Of a DNA stretch of 64,000 nucleotides, positions 12,762 to 23,498 are shown one piece after another (within the stretch, counting starts at the first letter, position 1; every line of letters begins with the position of its first letter). Both the position numbers and the translations under genes were made by a program. Source of the stretch: Rusavskia elegans (taxonomy: Eukaryota; Ascomycota; Lecanoromycetes; Teloschistales; Teloschistaceae); contig SAUG01000100.1 in assembly GCA_011316305.1 (NCBI GenBank), positions 62,001 to 126,000 on the forward strand. Reading direction: 5' to 3'. Below the pieces are notes generated by a model. The model saw nothing but the letters and a program-made list of their open reading frames with translations, was not told where the DNA came from and did no database searches.

Positions 12762-15232
12762 TCAAGCATTCAACGCCAGGCAGGCATCGACCGCCAGTCC
12801 AACCCTACACGATTAAGCTTCTTCTCGCTGGTAAGGTGAGCGTGGGGACTTACCTGCCGTGCTTTTCTCTAACAACATCGTCAATGATGTCGCGGTCGAG
12901 ATCAGGGAACATACCCGCCAGTGTACTGATAAATCTTCGTTAGCACGGAACAATCGAACGGCGAAGTTCGTTCCTACTCGACAACGTCACGATGCTCGTT
13001 CCTCTGTATTCGATGGGCTTCTGCGGCTTCTGCACTGGCTTGCCGTGCTGCAGCATCTTCGGCACTCATGCGCAAGGGTGGACTCGGGTTCGGGCCCTGG
13101 ACGGGCTGGACTTCCTCCATGCTATTTCGGGGAGGCTGGAATACTGCTGGTGAGAGCCGCAAAGGCGCAGACGACGGTGGAAGTGAGGCCTGTTCCACGT
13201 GGTTTCTAGATCCCGAATTCTGACTTGAAGGCGCATCATCGGAGAACATTCTCCCAATGCTAGACAAAGGCTTTTTTATCGTACGTAGAAGGCCAGTGAC
13301 AGCATTGCTATCCTCTGAGTTGCCGTTGGCAGAACGGCGATCCATAGATCCACGAGATGACAGCGGTCTGCTCGGAGTGTTGTACTCGGCCTCCATTGAA
13401 TGTCGCGGGATCATCTCAGGTTCACTCAAGGCCGACTTTTCCGATATATGAGTTGGGCGCGGCGGAGGGGCTGGTGCTTGTGCTTGTGGCAGCGTTTCTT
13501 CTTCCTCTTCGTGCCGTTCGGCTATCTCTGACACAGATGCTTCCACCTTCTTCTCAAACTCTTCATCGGATATGGTCAGAGAGGTCCGATCAATATTCTC
13601 GATGAACTGTATCGCTCCCATTAGCGAGGACAAGTAGTAGCCTGCTTCGCCTCCGAGTTTGTCTTGATCTCGAAATCGAAGGATGTACTGCACATTGGAG
13701 ACCAGGTGCTCTGGGTTGGCTCGAAGGACCACGTAGATCAGTAAGGGTACGAACGAGTCGGCCGAAGTGTCTGATGATTTTGATGTGCTAAGAAAGCCAA
13801 AGATTACTTTGCAGCAATTCAGCACACATACAACCTTGTCTCTCGGGGCACGATACATTTTGATCTTCAGCAATTGCTGCTGTGCGAAAGACATGAAACG
13901 TCGTCCACTGTCTCCTAACGGCGCAATATCCAGATGCTCTTCCTGCACCCATCGGTAAATCCGTACTTTCTGGGCGAGGATATCGTCGCGTTCAATGTCT
14001 TCTTGATGTTGCCCTTTCCTCCCTGGTCCGAGTAGCTTCTCGATATTCTTTTTCCCGCCTTTACCGCCTTGAGGAGGTGCAGGTGGAGGTATGGCGGGGG
14101 AAAAGGTCTGAGAGTACAATCGATTCATGACGAGTTTCTCCATGCCTTCCTTGGCATTGTCGAACTCGGCGTCAGAAGCTCCTCGCCAGACTTCGCACTG
14201 AGACATCTTCCCGGTGATGAAAGTGAGGAAATCGCTGATGATTTTCACTTGTTCGTGCACCATCCATTGCTTCTTCCCAAATTCCTGCAAGAACGAGCGG
14301 AGAAACTTTGCTACGGGGTCTGCTGTCCGGTGACGGAGTTGTTCTAAGAAGCGATGGAAATCAAACGGTACTTCTGGCTCCGGATCTGGCTCAGGAAGAT
14401 GGGGACGGGCCCCTGATATCGAGGAGTGAGGGGAGGTATGGTCCTTTACTTGACTGGAAGCGAAGCGTGCAGATTGCGGGGTGTCAGAACTTCTCCCCGA
14501 CCCTAACGGGATTTTCCCTTGAGCTTGGGGTGAGGGATTCGTATCCAGGTTCGATAGGCTTCTCGCACTTGACGCACGAATGCTGGCTCTTTCTTCTCTT
14601 TCATTGGATGTTGAGTCCTGGCTCCTTACAGGCTCGAAACTTGAATTCCGCGGTGGATACTGTATAGGACGTCCCAGTATCGAATTCGCAACTTCGAGCC
14701 GTGGAGACGAGACATCCTCATGGCCAGGAGTCTGGGCCCCACCATCGAATTGGTCAATGATGCTCTGAATCTCCGAGGTTGTACCTTCTTCTACTCCTTT
14801 AGTAGGTGTATTGCGTCCTTGGTCTTCTTTCTCACCGTCCCTGGCGGGTGAATACTCTTCGAATGTTTGCGACGACCTCGCAGGAAGGCGGGGAGTGGTG
14901 GGTGTGGGATCCAAGTATAGTGACTCATTGATTGTGGCCTTGCATGCCTTTCGATCGTTGCTGCGTCGTCGAGAATGGAGACTGGTGGCCGAGATTTCAT
15001 AATTGGTATCATTGGACAGATTGATTCTCTCTGTAGCGGTGTTGAGGACATCGACTTCATCTTGAGATTCGAGCTTTAGCTTCGAGGGCACGGCGGAGTC
15101 GGTGGAACGATGCAATCCACTGAGCGATTCGCGAACGGAGCTCGAAGTTTCTTCTTGCTCTGTATGGTGTACAATATTATCTGACTGTTTCTTTGGAGCA
15201 ATCCCGCGGTCTCTTTCTCCCTCTAAACTCAT
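12762..15232 (-). CDS. VPS9: Vps9 Rab5-family guanine nucleotide exchange factor with CUE domain
   Basis: Activates Rab5/Ypt51-type GTPases on endosomes in vacuolar protein sorting. Exons are 15232-12978, 12925-12854 and 12804-12762, giving 789 residues. Residues 1-285 are low-complexity and Ser/Thr-rich. A helical region (DPVAKFLRSFLQEFGKKQW, about 305-323) precedes the VPS9 domain at about 415-560. That domain shows DDILAQKVRIYRWVQEEHLD, DKVVCVLNCCKVIF, DSFVPLLIYVVLRANPEHL and GEAGYYLSSLMGAIQFI, including the invariant Asp of the DSFVPLL motif. After another Ser/Pro-rich linker the two small 3' exons encode a CUE ubiquitin-binding domain (TLAGMFPDLDRDIIDDVV ... VGLAVDACLALNA), as in yeast Vps9. 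Without the last two introns the frame would stop after HRDVVE, so these exons are needed for the CUE domain. Splice sites: GTAGGA..CAG and GTAAGT..TAG. Confidence 0.93.
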
Positions 15233-15552
15233 AATGATCCCGTCTCGCGATGTGGCTGCATGCCTGTCTTGGAAATTGATGTAATCAGTGTGTCTGCGAC
15301 GTAGGGATGCTACGTGCTAGGAGGCCAGGTCATTTTGTCAAAGTCTTCATGAATGCTGCAGGTGACATTCTATTCAAGAAGTTGACTCCCACCTTGGGAA
15401 CTGGAGCTAATTAATGGCGATAAAGAGCTTACGAATACGGTAGGGCGGCTACCTTTTTGACTGCGGAAGGTTCCATTCTTCTGGAAATAAAGGATTTTGG
15501 TGCATCAGAGCAGTCTACCTTGTTCATATTCACCGTCTGTGCAGTGGTCCTC

Positions 15553-17307
15553 ATGTGTGGAATATTTTTCACCTACAGCAGTGGCTCTGAGCTTGCACCT
15601 TCCACTGAACTTCTTGAACGTCTGGAGGGTCGAGGTCCTGATCATATTGGGAAAACTTCTTCCAAGTGTCCCAATGGCTCATTGTCTTTTATCTCTTCTG
15701 TACTTGCTTTACGCAGCGAAGGCCTGGTGAGGCAGCCCTTGAATGACCTGTATACTGGCTCGGTCCTCTGCTGGTCCGGGGAAGCGTGGTTCCTTGACGA
15801 CAAAGTCATCATTGGCAACGACACAGAAGTAGTCTTTGATCTTCTACTGCAGGCTACAGCATCAATCGACCCTCTATTATGTCCCGGACAAAAAGACCAA
15901 GTTGACGAAGCTGTTGTCAACGCTCTGAGCCGTATATCTGGACCGTACGCATTCATTTACTACGATGCTAGGCATTGCAAGGTCTTCCATGGCCGCGATC
16001 CATTAGGTCGGAGGTCCCTCCTGTCATGTAAATGGCGAGATGGCATCATGGTATCTAGTGTTCCCTGTACCGCTTCACCTGGCGGCAATTGGACTGAAGT
16101 CGAAGCTAACGGCATCTACGCAATCTCGAGCGATTCCACAGAGAGTTTGAGACCTCTCGAAAGCCATATCGCATGGCCGGAAGTAGATAATCAGTCAGCC
16201 CCGGTGGGCAAAGCCCTGCAAACTTTGCTATGAAAACTCACTAACTTTCTCTCCCAGTTGCGCCTCTCGAAGAACACCACATTTCCGGGTCCTCTACAGG
16301 TACCTATCCTCGGTCTTGATGTCCAAGCTGTCGAAGCTCTCTTTAATAATCTTCGGCGCTCGTTAGCGGTCCGAATACTTGCGATTCCCCCTCTACCCTC
16401 CAACAGCAAAGCTTCTACAAAACTTGCTATCCTATTCTCCGGCGGCCTCGATTGCACTCTTATAGCCCGCATTGTGCACGACATATTGCCAGAAGATCAG
16501 GATGTCGATCTACTCAACGTTGCTTTTGAAAATCCACGAGTCCTCAAAGCCGCGGGGGCTACTAGTAATCCAACTATCACTGCTTTCTCACAGTGCCCGG
16601 ACCGAGTCACTGGGCTGAAGTCATATGCCGAGTTGCAACGAGTCTGTCCAGGCCGGCATTGGCGGTTTGTCTCCGTTGATGTCGCTTACTCAGAGTTCAC
16701 CTCCCATCGGCCGCAAATAATCAGCTTGATCTATCCACATCAGACTGAGATGGATCTTTCCATCGCCAGCGCACTTTACTTCGCAGCCCGCGGTAGCGGC
16801 TCGGTGTCTTCCAGTACTTCAGCCGATCGTGTTCCGTATACAACCGCAGCACGAGTGCTTCTCTCCGGTTTGGGGGCAGACGAGCTCTTTGCTGGTTATA
16901 CCCGCCATGCGACTGCATTTGCTCGCCAGGGGCACGAAGGTCTCGCTTATGAACTGGAGCTCGATTATCAAAGGCTTGGGAAACGTAACCTTGGCCGTGA
17001 CGACCGTGTAATATCCCACTGGGCTCGCGAGGTCAGGTACCCATATCTCGACGAGAACTTTCTCCGCTGGGCTTTATCTCTACCAATCTGGGAGAAGTGC
17101 GGGTTCGGGCAGTCCGAAACATCCACGGAATCCTTGAACCGTGAAGGTCACTCTGTGCTAGAGCCAAGCAAGAAGCTCTTGAGACTACTGTTGTGGAAGC
17201 TAGGCATGAAGTCTGCCGCCGCCGAAAAGAAACGAGCCATTCAGTTCGGAGCCAGGAGTGCGAAGATGGAAGCCGGGAGAACCAAAGGCACACAGACCTT
17301 ATCATGA
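15553..17307 (+). CDS. Asparagine-synthetase-domain protein, ASNSD1/YML096W type
   Basis: Two exons, 15553-16203 and 16258-17307 (54-bp intron, CTCACTAAC branch, CCCAG acceptor), 566 residues. The start is fixed by MCGIFF: Cys2 is the glutaminase nucleophile of class-II amidotransferases, exposed after Met removal. The glutaminase half spans about 1-215 and includes ISGPYAFIYYD and FHGRDPLGRRSLL. The C-terminal half is an Asn_synthase ATP-pyrophosphatase domain with the PP-loop FSGGLDCTL (about 277-285) and the motif LSGLGADELFAGY. The shorter domain spacing, and Cys instead of Ser at the end of the PP-loop, point to the ASNSD1 family rather than to true asparagine synthetase. The biochemical role of that family is not settled, so no reaction is claimed. 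Confidence 0.88.
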
Positions 17308-18454
17308 AGCGGAAAGGGGCTGTTATGGCGATGATGACGAGACTGGCGAGGTGTCGCCAGTCTTCAAATACTACTGAATCATGTACGCAATGCTAAAGCG
17401 CAACTCGGGTCAGCTGTGTGTTTTGTCCGTGCTTTCTTGCCGACATAACCAGGCTTGACTGGAGTAGCATGCAGTCCTTTGGCATCTGTGGCCCAAGGCG
17501 CACGGTAATGAAGTGGTAAAGGCAAGTCTGAGTCTGACGCACGCACCGGTCTCATGTTTGGTTCGATTGTGATCTTGGCTCGATAGTCGTGGCGTTCCAG
17601 CAATAAACATCCTCAGCCGTCCGAACTTTGGCCTTGACCCTATCATCGAGCTCAGCCATGGCACAGAAGTCGGAGCGAACTGCTGTATACGAGACAAAGC
17701 GAAGTGAGCGGTTGGATTGCGAAGGGGTTTGCTCTTTGTGCACCACTTATTCACGACTCTGTGGCGTCCGACTTTACCGCCATCCCCGGTAGAACAGAGA
17801 CTTCAGGCGTGAGACCAGAACATGGTTGGCGTAGAGTGGCTGTGGGGTGCAAGATGGGTTTGTTCTTTCCAATTACGCACCACTGTGCAGGAGAGAAGTA
17901 TACCTCCACATCCTCATTTTGATTCCTTTGTACAGATATGGCGCGCCACCAAAGCAGAATCAATCTCTCCCTTCGATAGTGAGGGACCTTGTGGTTCATA
18001 AGCGTCTGCGCAACCCAATGTCTACTCTTCCTCTCGGTTTCCAATGTATTCATCCAGCAACGTTAACAGGACGTCCTTAATCCACATTCTGTGAATGAAC
18101 ATGTCATGCCATATTGTCTAGGCGTTTGGACTTGCGGCTCTCTTCATCATAGTTTCATGGGTCCCAGATAGGAGCGAAAGAAGAGCGTACATGTATCGAG
18201 GGAAATCAAGAGAAATCGTAAGTACTTGCTGATTACTTCCTGAGGAGTTACTATGGCTTTCCCCGAAACGCAAGACGCTGCAACAATGGCCCTTTTATGC
18301 CTATGTTTTGTCCTTTGTTGAGTCAGTTTCTTTAACACAATGTCTTGTGCTAGGATCTTATGGCTGCATCTCTGAAACTCCCTATTCCCCGATATCTCTT
18401 GCGTTTCCCTAAACACAGACCTCCCGTCGTCTGTATCTTGTCTCTGGAAGAAAG
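17308..18454. other. Intergenic 1.15 kb, no supported gene
   Basis: Open frames of 70-110 codons occur on both strands but none shows a recognisable domain, a consistent intron pattern or an obvious start context. A 9-10-bp perfect hairpin lies at 17,341-17,362, just after the ASNSD1-like stop. The right part is presumably the promoter of the phosphodiesterase gene. Confidence 0.5.
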
Positions 18455-19456
18455 ATGCGGATACGTAATCGGAAGGTGAATGTGCATGTAGTCGTCAACT
18501 ACTCAGCAATGGCACTTCTGATTACCTATATATTCATTCACGCTATTTTGGGAATAATCGACCAGCTTACCCGAGCAACAACTCATCTCAAAAAGCAACC
18601 GCAGATCGGATGCAACGGCCGAGAGGAGTTCTGCAATCGAAAATACTCCAATATCACACACATCGCTACCCACGATGCACCTTTCGTTGGCGTCCTTCCC
18701 ATGGAAAATCAAAATGTGGATATCCCGACCCAACTCGACGCAGGTATCCGCTTCCTGCAAGCGCAAACCCACCGCAACGCATTCGGCAAGCTAAGTCTCT
18801 GTCACACTCACTGCCTCATGAAAGACGCCGGCCTGCTCACGGATTACCTCAAGGTAATCAAGGAGTGGCTCGACAAGAATCCCCAGGAAGTGGTCACCAT
18901 CCTGCTCACCAACGGTGACCGTCTCCATATATCGGAATTCGACAAGGCGTTCAACAAAAGCGGTATCGTACCTTACACCTACATCGCTCGCGGCGATCCA
19001 AACAAATGGACTCTCGATTCCTGGCCCACTATGGGGCAACTCATAGCCAATAACACGCGACTGATCGCGTTCCTCGACACAGGTGCCGACCAAACAAAAG
19101 TTCCATACCTGCACAACGAATTCTCGTATTTCTGGGAAACACCCTTCGAGCCGCTCGACGATCCTTCCTTCTCCTCGTGCAAAATCGATAGGCCTGTGGG
19201 ACTGGACAAGTTCCCCCCAAGGGTGAAGCGAAGAATGTACATTGTCAATCACTTCCTCGATACCAAGATTGGGGGGATTCAAGTTCCGAATCGGAGGGAT
19301 GCTGCGAGATCGAACTCGTGGGGAGGCAGATCCGGTATTGGAACGCATGCTCAGAGGTGTATTGGGATGCACGGACATGCGCCGGCGGCGGTGTTGGTGA
19401 ATTACTTTGATAAGGGGGAGGTTTTTAAGGCGCAGGATAGGCTCAATGGATTTTAA
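18455..19456 (+). CDS. PLC-like phosphodiesterase (PI-PLC X-domain superfamily), membrane-anchored or secreted
   Basis: Intronless, 333 residues. A basic N-terminus is followed by a hydrophobic stretch at about 19-36 (ALLITYIFIHAILGII), a signal anchor or signal peptide. The mature part begins with the fungal family pattern CNGREEFCNRKYSNITHIATHD. His in THDAPF and His in LSLCHTHC fit the two catalytic histidines of the PI-PLC TIM barrel. Further family motifs are QLDAGIRFLQAQTH, EWLDKNPQEVVTILLTNGD and TRLIAFLDTGAD. The end of the protein lacks the long C-terminal GPI-type tail found in some relatives. Exact substrate unknown; the bacterial relatives cleave phosphatidylinositol. The sequence around the stop changes to GA-rich codons, without sign of frameshift. 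Confidence 0.85.
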   Translation: MRIRNRKVNVHVVVNYSAMALLITYIFIHAILGIIDQLTRATTHLKKQPQIGCNGREEFCNRKYSNITHIATHDAPFVGVLPMENQNVDIPTQLDAGIRFLQAQTHRNAFGKLSLCHTHCLMKDAGLLTDYLKVIKEWLDKNPQEVVTILLTNGDRLHISEFDKAFNKSGIVPYTYIARGDPNKWTLDSWPTMGQLIANNTRLIAFLDTGADQTKVPYLHNEFSYFWETPFEPLDDPSFSSCKIDRPVGLDKFPPRVKRRMYIVNHFLDTKIGGIQVPNRRDAARSNSWGGRSGIGTHAQRCIGMHGHAPAAVLVNYFDKGEVFKAQDRLNGF

Positions 19457-19762
19457 AGGAATCATAGCTTTCGACGCACTTACATGCCTTCGCAGTGACG
19501 CATCTTCAAGGGGTTCTGGTCAACCACCATGTGCGCTCTGTCATATGATGTGTCGTTCAAACTGCGTATGCGGGATGCCTCTGTGTTTTGTCAACGGACG
19601 ACGAATTTATATAATATCTATCAGTGAAGTAGATAGACTACATGAAGCAGATCATATTTAGGTACACTATCAAACGCGTTGCTCGCTCCTCTCCAATGCT
19701 CCGCAAGAACCGTGGGTATCTCCAAAATGCAACTACGTACTCACAAGCCGCTCACTGTGTAC
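19457..19762. other. Convergent 3' regions, nothing else seen
   Basis: About 300 bp between the stops of the phosphodiesterase gene (+) and the LOV gene (-). No gene or element recognised. Confidence 0.6.
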
Positions 19763-22660
19763 TCAATCATTAAAGAGGAAGCCGTACGGCGACAGTGACT
19801 TCTTCGTCTTCCACCCTGACGACCGTTGGCTGCCATTGCTGTCTTGACTTAGTCTCCCAGGCATCTTGACAGGTGCGTGCCCTCCTCTTCTCGGCGGCGC
19901 ACCTCTGGTCTCATCTGGTCTGCGCCATCTGATGTCTGGTGGCGGGATATGGCTTGGGTTGACGGTGATGTGGCTATCTCGACTGACGGGTCGATCACCG
20001 CCCCTACTGCTGATGGAACGGTACCCGTCTTCGCTTGACAAGCCGTGCTCGGAGTCAAAGGAGTAAGGTTTGCCCGCGATGCGAGGACCAGGTCGAATAG
20101 GGAGTGGTTGCGGGACTGAGGTTTGTATGTCTTGGGGTTGTCCGTAGCGGTGTCGACCTTGTTGCTGCTGCTGCTGCTGCTGCTGTTGTTGTTCTTGTTG
20201 CTGCTGCTGTTGGTCTTGTTGCCGTGACCGCGATAGGGAGTCAGGGCTCCTGCGCAGATCATCGTGCTCGACGAAGTTGATAGGAGGTGGTGAAGGGAGT
20301 GGTTTGTGCTCGTTGGGAGATACTCCAATTTTTAGACCCCTTGCTTTGTGAGATGCGAGAGGTAGAGACATAGTCTCAGGCACTTCTTTAACGATAGGCG
20401 GGACCTTCTCAAAGACCGGCCTGGCCGACTCGGAGACGGCGGTCTGACTTGAACCCGTCGTCGAAGGGGTGCCACTACTTCCGCTCTGTTGAGTCCTATC
20501 CGGTTTCGCAGATTCCCAGAGGGTAGGCTCAGGGTCATCGCTCATTTCCATCGTTGTGGGCAAAGACTCTGGTTGAGGTTGCTGATGAGATACATGGAGC
20601 TCCTCGTCATCATCCACAAGAATAATCATCCATACCCCAATGAGGCCACTGGCGCTGATAAGTGGCGTACAGTGGATCCATCGCAATATGCCATTGCCAG
20701 ATGCTTGACAAAGCCACTGAACTTTTGCTGTCACTTTCTGCCCTTCTTCCAGAGCATGATACAAGTCATCGCGGACTCTTGGACTGCCCCCAATTTGTTC
20801 CATGAGTGGCGATTGCAGGATGCCTGGGGTTCGCAAATCTTGGGAAGCGAAGAGGATCCGAAGGGATGGATGGGGTCGTACGAGAAGATACTACAATTTT
20901 CAGTCTCTACAATGGTGAGTAGACATTAGTTCACTCACGTTCTTATAGAAACCCAGCGACGGAGCACTTCCGGATCCTGGGAGTGGAATTCTGCTATCCA
21001 GGTCGGCAGAGGAGTTGCATACTCGAACATCTTGTGGTTGAGAGCCCTTCAAGTTGTCGAAACCGTTCACGACTTGATCATCCATCTCTTGTCGATGCTG
21101 TGATTTGAGCACAGTTTGCAGCTCTTGAGGAGTAAAAGTCTCGCTAAGTTGTTGGAACTGGGACATTAAATCGTTGTGAGTCTCTAGGCTTTCCTTGCCA
21201 TTTTGATTGGTGTCTTCGTGTTGGCGGGTCACGAGCTTCTGTAACGAACTCAATCCTACAGAGTCGTTCACTAGCTCCGTAATATCAAGCTGCGCTCCCA
21301 GATAGTACCTGACTTTGCCATTCTGATCCCTCAACGGTACGACCATGATGAGATTGACGAATGGAGTCCCATCTCGCCGACTTTACCAAACCAATAGGTT
21401 AGAACATGTCCGCCGCAGAAAAGCAAAGTATAACACTCACTAATTTATCATTACTTCGCAATGCTCGCGCTCCCCGTCCAAAGAAGTCTTGAGTCTGCTA
21501 ATGGCATTGGGATCGGTTTTGGGTCCTCCAAGAAAGCGACAGTTGCGGCCTAGAGCTATGTTGCTCGGATATTGAGTCATGCGATGAAATTCTAGGGCTT
21601 TGTCAACTTTTGTTCGAGGGTAACTGTCAAGAAAGGTTCCGTCGGGCTGGCAACGTCTTGCCACCCAGTCATTGCGACGGATGATGCAGGCGCGGCAAAA
21701 GACGTCTGAAAGGTGTGGACGTACCTTCTGATGCAAACACGAGTGGATTATCAGATCTTGAAGGGTCTGATGACGGTCAATTGAAGGCCTACCGCTGGAA
21801 AGGTCGGGCGACTAACCAGAGATTGTGAATACTTCAGCAAGACCAATGGCGACATCCCTGCTCTCCAAATCTGCCCTCCCAGCGACACGTTCGACTAGGG
21901 CCAAGTCGACGACGCAGACATAAATGTAGGCGACAAAAGCTGGCAAATCATTCTGGGTGAGGATATCCAGGGCTCTGTCGGCCTTGTCCTCCAGAACCCA
22001 GGTCATGGCAACGCCTTTTGAATCGGCAGTGAACTCAAGACCCGGAATCCGTTCCAAGCCTTTCACCACAGCTTCTGCATACTTCAGCGTCTTCAAAGCC
22101 TTGACTGTTTCAAGGTAGTATCCGAGGACTGGGACAGAGTCTGGTCTGTAAGTGCGCAGAAAGTTTCCAAAAAGGGTTGAGAGTTCCTTGTCTGCAAAAA
22201 TCAACTCGAGGTGTTGGCGTGAGAAGAGCAGTTCTGATCGGGTCTCGATGGAGACGGCATCACGGCGGTCGCTGTTGTCCGAAGCCTGTAGATCGAATTC
22301 GTTGGACTGTGGCCTGGCCCGTGGCTGATTGGATCCATGGTGCGCGCTGGTCTCGAAAGGAGTGGATCCAGGCACCTTTGTAGATCGAAGTGAAGCGTTA
22401 TCGTCCAACTCTTGAATTGGTGATAATCGATCTGGCGGGGTCACAGGAGACAATGGCGAGGGCGTGGCAGAATCATAGAAATCTGTAGACGGTATGACAA
22501 TGTTTGGGACGTAGTTCTCTCGAGGAGATTTCCTATGAGTTCCAAGCAACGTCAGGGGTTTGCTGAGAGCATACAGAGATAACGGAGGGTACCTAGACGG
22601 GTTGTAGAAACCATGGTTGGAGAGATGCGGTGAGGGCTGGAGGGTGTCTCTCTCGTCCAT
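19763..22660 (-). CDS. RGS-like/LOV/PAS putative blue-light photoreceptor
   Basis: Five exons: 22660-21817, 21766-21725, 21591-21441, 21380-20939 and 20890-19763, giving 868 residues. Start MDERDTLQ is the first ATG without an upstream in-frame conflict. After a low-complexity region, residues about 150-270 look like an RGS-type helical domain (FADKELSTLFGNFLRTYRPD, VPVLGYYLETVKALK). A LOV domain follows at about 278-385: FTISDPSRSDNPLVFASE, then ALGRNCRFLGG with the photoactive Cys near 313, then INYRRDGTPFVNLIMVVPL and YYLGAQLDITELV. A second PAS-like region spans about 480-590 (LLVRPHPSLRILFASQDL, GILRWIHCTPLIS). The tail is disordered, with a glutamine run at about 716-738. Introns 1-4 were placed where the LOV motifs must join. 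One oddity is Gly where the usual motif GxNCRFLQ has Gln. Head to head with the LOV gene at 23,499. Confidence 0.85.
20158..20222 (-). repeat. CAG/CAA triplet tract encoding polyglutamine
   Basis: On the minus strand about 20 Gln codons in a row, broken by single Asp and Glu codons, within the last exon of the RGS-LOV-PAS gene. Mixed CAG and CAA codons. Confidence 0.85.
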
Positions 22661-23498
22661 GGGGCCGGGAAGCCACAGAGCGCACAGCCAGTGTGTAGAG
22701 GTCCGATCTCGTTGTGCAGCAGTAAAGTGAGATGGGTAGAGGTAGAAACAGCAGGAAGATATCTCACCGAATGTTACGGATGCGATGCGCAATATCAGTC
22801 CGTCACTAAGGCGAGCTGGAGAACCCTGGTGCTCGGGACGCAAGCGATGGAGAATAATAATCAGCATGGACCACCGAGGACCACGTCATGACCATTGGGC
22901 AAACGGCCGCACCATCGTGCTAGAGAAAGAGCGTTTTTCCGAAAGGGAATCCGCACACGAGCAGCCCCACGAGAACAATCTTATTACCACGCGAATTGTC
23001 CCCCAACCCACGGGACAAAGCATGCGAATGGAGTCAATGGACGGACTGTGGGGTCGAAGTTTGGATTCCGAGCCGTGGGATCCCTGTCGCAGCATCGAGA
23101 TCTGGGTGGGAGCCAGATTCCCGAGAAGATGAGGGACAGACGGGCATGCAATTGGTGCATCGGGTGGTGGTGCATGCTGTTAGTCTTGGTGGACCCTGAC
23201 CGATGACTCGATTACTCGACTACATTCCATTATTACTCTAGTCTCGTCTCGAGATGGTCGACTACCCAGGTAGGCCATGCGAACAGCCCGTGCCGGGATG
23301 GGTCGAGTCTGATTGCCGTATCGGTGGAGCCATGCCTGGGAGACCAGTGGAGTAAAAAAACCATGGCGGACATGCCTCCTGAACGCCCAGACTGCGGAAT
23401 CGTCACGTCAACTGTTGCGAAGCTGAGCACGTTGTCGTCGTCGTGGTGCAGCTTGACATGCTTGCCGTTTGTCACCGGTCGTTCCGCAGTCGCCCGTC
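22661..23498. promoter_or_regulatory. Shared intergenic region of two divergent LOV genes
   Basis: 838 bp between the two start codons, so both promoters must lie here. GATCTC at about 22,708 fits the GATCNC half of fungal light-response elements, and GACTCGATTACTCGACTA near 23,206 is a short direct repeat with a CGAT core. These are weak matches and no binding site is claimed. Several short upstream open frames are present. No other gene is supported. Confidence 0.5.

Noticed and set aside
17410..18080. Several 70-110-codon frames on both strands after the asparagine-synthetase-domain gene
   Set aside because: They overlap each other, lack motifs and show no convincing intron borders.
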